A stretch of DNA of 64,000 nucleotides from Vibrio ziniensis (GTDB lineage: Bacteria > Pseudomonadota > Gammaproteobacteria > Enterobacterales > Vibrionaceae). The notes under the pieces are model-generated. The model did no database searches. It saw only the letters and a list, made by a program, of their open reading frames with translations, and had not been told where the DNA came from. A program made the position numbers and the translations under genes. Shown piece after piece: positions 59,645 to 64,000 of this stretch. The stretch covers positions 992,001 to 1,056,000 of the forward strand of contig NZ_CP049331.1 in NCBI RefSeq assembly GCF_011064285.1. The letters are read 5' to 3'. Every line of letters begins with the position of its first letter. Positions within the stretch are counted from its first letter, which is position 1.

Positions 59645-59804
59645 AATCGTTGCTTGTCCGGTATGTAAAGGCAAGCTGACTTACGATAAAGATAAACAAG
59701 AGCTTATTTGTAAGCTTGATCGTCTTGCTTATCCAATCAAAGAGGGCATTCCTGTTCTCCTTGAGCCAGAAGCTCGCACTATGTCAATGGACGAGGGACG
59801 CTAA
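59625..59804 (+). CDS. ycaR: Trm112 family protein YcaR
   Basis: This 59-residue protein starts at the ATG at 59625, inside the end of lpxK ([18 protein letters not shown]). It carries one CxxC pair (CPVC) plus a later Cys and the [16 protein letters not shown] end typical of the Trm112/YcaR family. Its role is unknown, but the place between lpxK and kdsB is conserved in gamma-proteobacteria. Its stop overlaps the kdsB ATG. Confidence 0.9.
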   Translation: MDHRLLEIVACPVCKGKLTYDKDKQELICKLDRLAYPIKEGIPVLLEPEARTMSMDEGR

Positions 59805-60559
59805 TGTCATTTACCGTTGTTATTCCAGCTCGTTATCAGTCAACGCGTTTACCGGGTAAGCCGCTCGCGGATATCGGCGGAAAACCTATGATTCAATGGG
59901 TTTACGAGCAGTCACTGCTTGCTGGTGCTGAAAGAGTGATCATCGCGACTGATGACGCTCGTGTCGAAACGGTTGCGGAAGCGTTTGGTGCTACGGTTTG
60001 TATGACGTCTCCAGATCATCAGTCAGGTACTGAACGTTTGGCTGAAGTGGTAGCTTTGATGGGTATTGAAGATGATCACATCATCGTAAACGTGCAAGGT
60101 GATGAGCCATTAATTCCTCCAGCAATTATTCGTCAGGTGGCGGATAACTTGGCGGCGAGCAAAGCGCCTATGGCGACCTTAGCCGTTGAAATAGACCATG
60201 AAAGTGAAGTGTTTAATCCAAATGCCGTGAAAGTGGTCACCGACAGTGAAGGTTATGCTCTTTACTTCAGTCGAGCTACGATTCCTTGGGACCGCGATAA
60301 CTTCGCCGCTAAAGACAAAGCTATTGTACAACCATTGATGCGCCACATTGGAATCTACGCTTACCGAGCAGGCTTTATCAATACTTACATTAACTGGCAG
60401 CCTAGTCAGCTTGAAAAGATTGAGTGTTTAGAGCAGTTACGCGTTCTTTGGTATGGTGAGAAAATCCATGTTGCGGTTGCATTAGAAGCGCCTCCTGCTG
60501 GAGTTGATACGCCTGAAGATTTAGAACTGGTACGCAGTATTGTGGCAAAACAAGTGTAG
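59804..60559 (+). CDS. kdsB: 3-deoxy-manno-octulosonate cytidylyltransferase KdsB
   Basis: KdsB (251 residues) activates Kdo as CMP-Kdo for the inner core of lipopolysaccharide. The nucleotide-binding signature is [20 protein letters not shown], where [13 protein letters not shown] is diagnostic. [10 protein letters not shown] and [12 protein letters not shown] follow. It is the last gene of the comEC-to-kdsB run and is followed by repeat copy C and then a terminator. Confidence 0.98.
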   Translation: MSFTVVIPARYQSTRLPGKPLADIGGKPMIQWVYEQSLLAGAERVIIATDDARVETVAEAFGATVCMTSPDHQSGTERLAEVVALMGIEDDHIIVNVQGDEPLIPPAIIRQVADNLAASKAPMATLAVEIDHESEVFNPNAVKVVTDSEGYALYFSRATIPWDRDNFAAKDKAIVQPLMRHIGIYAYRAGFINTYINWQPSQLEKIECLEQLRVLWYGEKIHVAVALEAPPAGVDTPEDLELVRSIVAKQV

Positions 60560-60564
60560 CCTAG

Positions 60565-60732
60565 TACCATCCTAGATAAAAATATGATCAGACTGAGCAT
60601 CGGCGAGCAGCGAATGGGCGTCAAATGCACACGCGCATTCATTCGTCCCTGAAGCTCCGTCGAGCCATCCATGGCTCGGAGGGTTTGCTTATCGACGCCC
60701 ATTCACTGATCAGGAAATGTTCCAGAGTAGTA
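60565..60732 (+). mobile_element. MITE-like palindromic repeat, copy C
   Basis: This 168-bp copy is nearly identical to copy A, with about a dozen differences by eye. It starts five bases after the kdsB stop. It keeps the inner hairpin CGAGCCATCCATGGCTCG and the GATCAGACTGAGCATC region. The right end reads AGTAGTA instead of AATGGTA. Confidence 0.8.
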
Positions 60733-60751
60733 TAAAGTGTTCAAATAAAGA

Positions 60752-60780
60752 AAAGCCCCAGATGAGAGTCTGGGGCTTTG
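60752..60780 (+). terminator. Terminator after kdsB
   Basis: AAAGCCCCAGA (60752-60762) pairs with TCTGGGGCTTT (60769-60779). It lies beyond repeat copy C. From here to 60881 the sequence is AT-rich; the only structure is an imperfect direct repeat of TTTTACAACTA with nothing further recognisable. Confidence 0.85.
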
Positions 60781-60881
60781 TTCGTTTTACTAAGTGTCTA
60801 TTCTGTCGAACACTTATTTTTACAACTACTTACTTTTACAACTAATTGTTAGGTTAGATGTTTTGGTTGTCGCAACGATAA

Positions 60882-62441
60882 TCACTTTTCGTGATCACCT
60901 TTCTTAGGACAGGTTGCGAGGATTTCTCTTCTTCCAGTGTCTTTTACCTCCTCCAATTTGACTTCAAAACCCCATAGGCGATGCATGTGTTTAAGTACCT
61001 CCTCGTAGCTTGGGTCTAAAGGAATTCGGTCGTGGGGGACATACTGTAGCGTAATGGAACGGTCTCCACGAACGTCGACGCTGAATACTTGGATGTTAGG
61101 TTCCAAGTTACTCAGATTATATTGAGCAGCGAGTTTCTCTCGGATGAGTTGATAACCGCTGTCATTGTGAATGGCTGTTACTTCAATAAAATTCTTTCTG
61201 TCATCGTCAGTAATCGCGAACAGTTTAAAGTCACGAATCAGTTTTGGTGATAAATATTGGCTGATAAAGCTTTCATCTTTAAAGTTGTGCATGGCGAAAT
61301 GCACTGCATCCAACCAGTCTGATCCCGCTAATTCAGGGAACCATTCATAGTCTTCAGTCGTTGGGTTTTCACAAATACGTTTAATATCGGTAAACATGGC
61401 AAACCCTAAAGCATACGGGTTGATACCGCTGAAATAGCGACTGTTATAAGGTGGTTGGGCAACCACACTGGTATGGCTGTGTAGGAACTCGAGAATAAAC
61501 TTGTCTGACACTAATCCTTCATCGTACATATGGTTCAATATGGTGTAGTGCCAGAATGTCGCCCAACCCTCATTCATGACCTGAGTTTGTTTCTGCGGAT
61601 AGAAATACTGGCTGATTTTTCGCACGATACGTACGATTTCACGTTGCCAAGGCTCAAGCAGTGGCGCGTGCTTTTCAATGAAGTAAAGAATGTTCTCTTG
61701 CGGTTCACTCGGGAAACGCGGTTGATCGTCTTCCGCTCTCGCTTTACGAGGAACGGTGCGCCATAGAGCATTAACTTGCGACTGCAAATACTCTTCGCGT
61801 TCTTCTTGGCGGGCTTTCTCTTCAGCTATCGAAATCTTCTCTGGGCGTTTGTATCTGTCCACACCGTAGTTCATTAGAGCGTGGCAAGAATCCAGCAGTC
61901 GTTCTACTTCGTTGACACCGTATTTTTCTTCACACCCAGAAATGTAGTTTTTAGCGAACAAGAGGTAGTCGATAATCGAGCTAGCATCTGTCCATGTTTG
62001 GAACAGATAGTTGCCTTTAAAAAAGGAGTTGTGACCATAACAAGCGTGTGCCATAACCAAAGCCTGCATAGTAACGGTATTCTCTTCCATCAGGTATGCG
62101 ATACAAGGGTCGGAATTGATAACGATTTCATACGCTAATCCCATTTGTCCATGCTTATAGTTTTGCTCGGTATGAATAAATTTTTTGCCAAACGACCAGT
62201 GGTTATAGTTGATTGGCATACCGATGCTCGAATAAGCATCCATCATTTGTTCAGAAGTGATGACTTCAATTTGGTTTTCATAAGTATCAAGCCGATACAG
62301 TTCTGCCACACGTTTAATTTCGGTGTGGTACTGCTCTAGAATGTCAAAGGTCCAATCTGGGCCGTCGGGTAAAACAGTCGATTTGGTTGCGCGTTTCTTT
62401 GGCGCAGCTTTGGTCTTTTTTGTCGTAGCATTAGTCGTCAT
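60882..62441 (-). CDS. ycgB: SpoVR family protein (YcgB)
   Basis: The 519-residue protein is a full-length SpoVR/YcgB: PDWTFDILEQYHTEIKRVAE near the start, then MAHACYGHNSFFKGNYLFQ, MNEGWATFWHYTILNHMYDEG and NPYALGFAMFTDIKR (each read in part). In Bacillus SpoVR acts in spore cortex formation; in proteobacteria its role is unknown. It lies 12 bases after yeaH and probably shares its transcript. AGGGAGA precedes the ATG. The His and Glu pattern HxxxH/NEGWA hints at a metal site, which is inferred. Confidence 0.93.
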   Translation of the reverse strand: MTTNATTKKTKAAPKKRATKSTVLPDGPDWTFDILEQYHTEIKRVAELYRLDTYENQIEVITSEQMMDAYSSIGMPINYNHWSFGKKFIHTEQNYKHGQMGLAYEIVINSDPCIAYLMEENTVTMQALVMAHACYGHNSFFKGNYLFQTWTDASSIIDYLLFAKNYISGCEEKYGVNEVERLLDSCHALMNYGVDRYKRPEKISIAEEKARQEEREEYLQSQVNALWRTVPRKARAEDDQPRFPSEPQENILYFIEKHAPLLEPWQREIVRIVRKISQYFYPQKQTQVMNEGWATFWHYTILNHMYDEGLVSDKFILEFLHSHTSVVAQPPYNSRYFSGINPYALGFAMFTDIKRICENPTTEDYEWFPELAGSDWLDAVHFAMHNFKDESFISQYLSPKLIRDFKLFAITDDDRKNFIEVTAIHNDSGYQLIREKLAAQYNLSNLEPNIQVFSVDVRGDRSITLQYVPHDRIPLDPSYEEVLKHMHRLWGFEVKLEEVKDTGRREILATCPKKGDHEK

Positions 62442-62453
62442 GCGCGCGTCTCC

Positions 62454-63725
62454 CTATGCCGTTTCCTTCTGGAACAACTCCCTAAATACAGGGAAAATAT
62501 CCTCAACACTGCGGATGTTCTTCATTGCAAAATTGCCAAAGCCAGGTTGCAGTTTTTCATATTCATGCCATAAGGTTTGATGCGAACGACGCGTAATCTC
62601 AATATAGGCATAGTATTGGCAGTAAGGTAATAGCTGATTGGTGAGTAACTCTCTACAACGAGGTGAATCGTCTGCCCAGTTATCACCGTCAGAAGCTTGT
62701 GCACCGTAGATGTTCCATTCTCCAAGTGGGTAGCGTTCTTTAATGATTTCATGCATCAGTTTCAGTGCGCTCGATACAATGGTACCGCCAGTTTCTTGAG
62801 AGTAGAAGAATTCCTGCTCATCCACTTCTTTGGCTTGAGTGTGATGGCGTATAAACACAACTTCTACGTTCTGGTAGGTACGGGTTAGGAACAGATAAAG
62901 CAAAACATAAAAACGTTTCGCGATGTCTTTAGTTGCTTGGTCCATAGAACCAGAGACATCCATCAAGCAGAACATGACGGCTTGGCTTGATGGAATAGGG
63001 CGTTTTTCGTAATTTTTAAAACGCAAATCGAACGTATCAATAAAAGGTACGCTTTCAATTTTTGCGCGCAGCTCTTCAATCTCCTGTTTAATGCGTTTTT
63101 CTTCCAGAAGCAGAGCGGGTTCAGTGGTTTTGATTCTCTCTAGCTCTTCTTCCAGTTCTCTCATTAAACGGCGTTTATTGGCTGTCATGGCTGTACGACG
63201 AGCCAACGATTGTTGAAGAGAACGGACAATAGCGATATTTGATGCCGAGCCTGCGGTTTGATAACCAGCACGGTGTGTTTTCCACTCGGTGATTTTGTTT
63301 ATCTGGTTCTTTTCAAGGTTCGGCAGCTCAAGGTCTTCAAACAGAATATCCAAATACTCATCTTTGGATATTTGGAATACAAATTCGTCTTCACCTTCTC
63401 CATCCTGACTGGCTTCGCCTTCGCCTGATCCGCCTCCTTGTCCGCCACCTTTAGGACGTTCGATCTTGTCTCCACGTATAAATTGGTCGTTACCAGGATG
63501 GACGCGCTCCCGCATGCCGCCCTGACCTTGATGAAAAATAGGTTCTTTGATGTCTTTATTCGGGATAGAGACATCTTCGCCGGTTTCTGTATTCGTGATT
63601 GAGCGACGGTTTACCGCGTCGGAAACCGACTCTTTAATCTGGTCTTTATAACGGCGTAAAAAGCGTTGTCGGTTTACCGCGCTTTTATTTTTACCGTTTA
63701 ATCGTCTATCGATGAATTGCGGCAT
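62454..63725 (-). CDS. yeaH: YeaH/YhbH family protein (DUF444, VWA-like)
   Basis: The 423-residue protein is a DUF444 member. The C-terminal half has a von Willebrand A-like domain with the MIDAS-type motif MDVSGSMDQ and [12 protein letters not shown]. The N terminus starts [15 protein letters not shown]. The frame opens further up at 63773, but the ATG at 63725 has AGGGGAAG in front. A Gly-rich low-complexity patch lies near residues 90-110 ([20 protein letters not shown]). In Escherichia, yeaG and yeaH are induced under nitrogen starvation and stress. Confidence 0.93.
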   Translation of the reverse strand: MPQFIDRRLNGKNKSAVNRQRFLRRYKDQIKESVSDAVNRRSITNTETGEDVSIPNKDIKEPIFHQGQGGMRERVHPGNDQFIRGDKIERPKGGGQGGGSGEGEASQDGEGEDEFVFQISKDEYLDILFEDLELPNLEKNQINKITEWKTHRAGYQTAGSASNIAIVRSLQQSLARRTAMTANKRRLMRELEEELERIKTTEPALLLEEKRIKQEIEELRAKIESVPFIDTFDLRFKNYEKRPIPSSQAVMFCLMDVSGSMDQATKDIAKRFYVLLYLFLTRTYQNVEVVFIRHHTQAKEVDEQEFFYSQETGGTIVSSALKLMHEIIKERYPLGEWNIYGAQASDGDNWADDSPRCRELLTNQLLPYCQYYAYIEITRRSHQTLWHEYEKLQPGFGNFAMKNIRSVEDIFPVFRELFQKETA

Positions 63726-63856
63726 GAGTCTTCCCCTGTATACGTCACCTGAATCGTTCCTCCAACTAGGCATCCAATCCGTGGATGCCTATCGTGATGT
63801 TAGATATCAGATATACCCTTCCTACAATCTGTTATTAGGTCATAAGCAGACTGTGT

Positions 63857-64000
63857 TTAAGAGGATTTACGAACACGTAAATACCACTCAGACAATAGCC
63901 TCACTTGTTTCTCGGTATAACCTTTCTCCATCATACGAGCGACAAAGTTGTCGTGTTTTTTCTGATCTTCAGAAGAGGTTTTCGCATTGAAGGAGATGAC
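63857..64000 (-). CDS. prkA: PrkA serine protein kinase (YeaG), C-terminal end
   Basis: The frame is open at the right edge. The last 47 residues are present, starting VISFNAKTSSEDQKKHDN and ending LSEWYLRVRKSS. The GYTEKQVRLLSEWY ending is characteristic of PrkA/YeaG, an AAA-type Ser/Thr kinase. Its place directly upstream of yeaH confirms the assignment. The main kinase part lies outside the window. Confidence 0.85.
   Translation of the reverse strand, partial: VISFNAKTSSEDQKKHDNFVARMMEKGYTEKQVRLLSEWYLRVRKSS

Overview
This window looks like core chromosome of a Vibrio species (Vibrionaceae). The protein sequences are Vibrio-like throughout, for example NhaB, CsiV, the DUF1887 protein and ComEA beside PpiD. 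From what I recall of the large chromosome of V. cholerae, the gene order is nearly the same: dctP-Q-M/dctD-B, tig-clpP-clpX-lon-hupB-ppiD-comEA, cmk-rpsA-ihfB-lapA-lapB-pyrF, cysB, ald/lrp/ftsK, nhaB/fadR, lpoB-ndh, mfd-lolCDE, comEC-msbA-lpxK-kdsB. I do not assign a species. I saw no rRNA, tRNA, CRISPR array, prophage or insertion sequence, and every recognised gene is intact except the two cut by the window edges.

Layout. 1-7184: the end of a sugar ABC binding-protein gene, then a TRAP C4-dicarboxylate transporter (dctPQM) facing its own two-component system (dctBD), with a textbook sigma-54 promoter before dctP. 7698-16543: a protein quality-control block (tig, clpP, clpX, lon), then HU-beta, the chaperone ppiD and the competence gene comEA; sigma-32-like promoters precede both tig and lon. 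16747-22180: cmk, rpsA, ihfB, lapA-lapB and pyrF. 22223-31256: miaE, an unknown membrane-anchored coiled-coil protein, cysB, an unusual methyltransferase, ald divergent from lrp, and ftsK. 31332-38409: dsbB, nhaB, fadR, a stand-alone CARF-nuclease protein (DUF1887) and a chemoreceptor. 38669-44630: hinT, a run of three lipoproteins ending in LpoB, a thiamine-kinase-like enzyme, ycfP and ndh with an FNR-like site. 44893-50390 (minus strand): a GNAT enzyme, csiV, mfd and a degenerate PilZ protein. 50620-60559: lolC-lolD-lolE, a DUF2062 protein divergent from comEC, then msbA-lpxK-ycaR-kdsB for lipid A and Kdo. 60882-64000 (minus strand): the prkA-yeaH-spoVR stress cluster, with prkA cut by the window end.

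Working together. Envelope biogenesis dominates: LapAB control LpxC, MsbA/LpxK/KdsB build and flip lipid A-Kdo, LolCDE release lipoproteins, LpoB and CsiV support peptidoglycan synthesis, and PpiD and DsbB handle periplasmic folding. ComEA and ComEC act together in DNA uptake.

The items most worth a second look are the CARF-nuclease protein with an altered ligand-pocket motif and no CRISPR genes nearby, and a three-copy family of 170-190 bp palindromic MITE-like elements placed at gene 3' ends (44721-44892, 53758-53943, 60565-60732).
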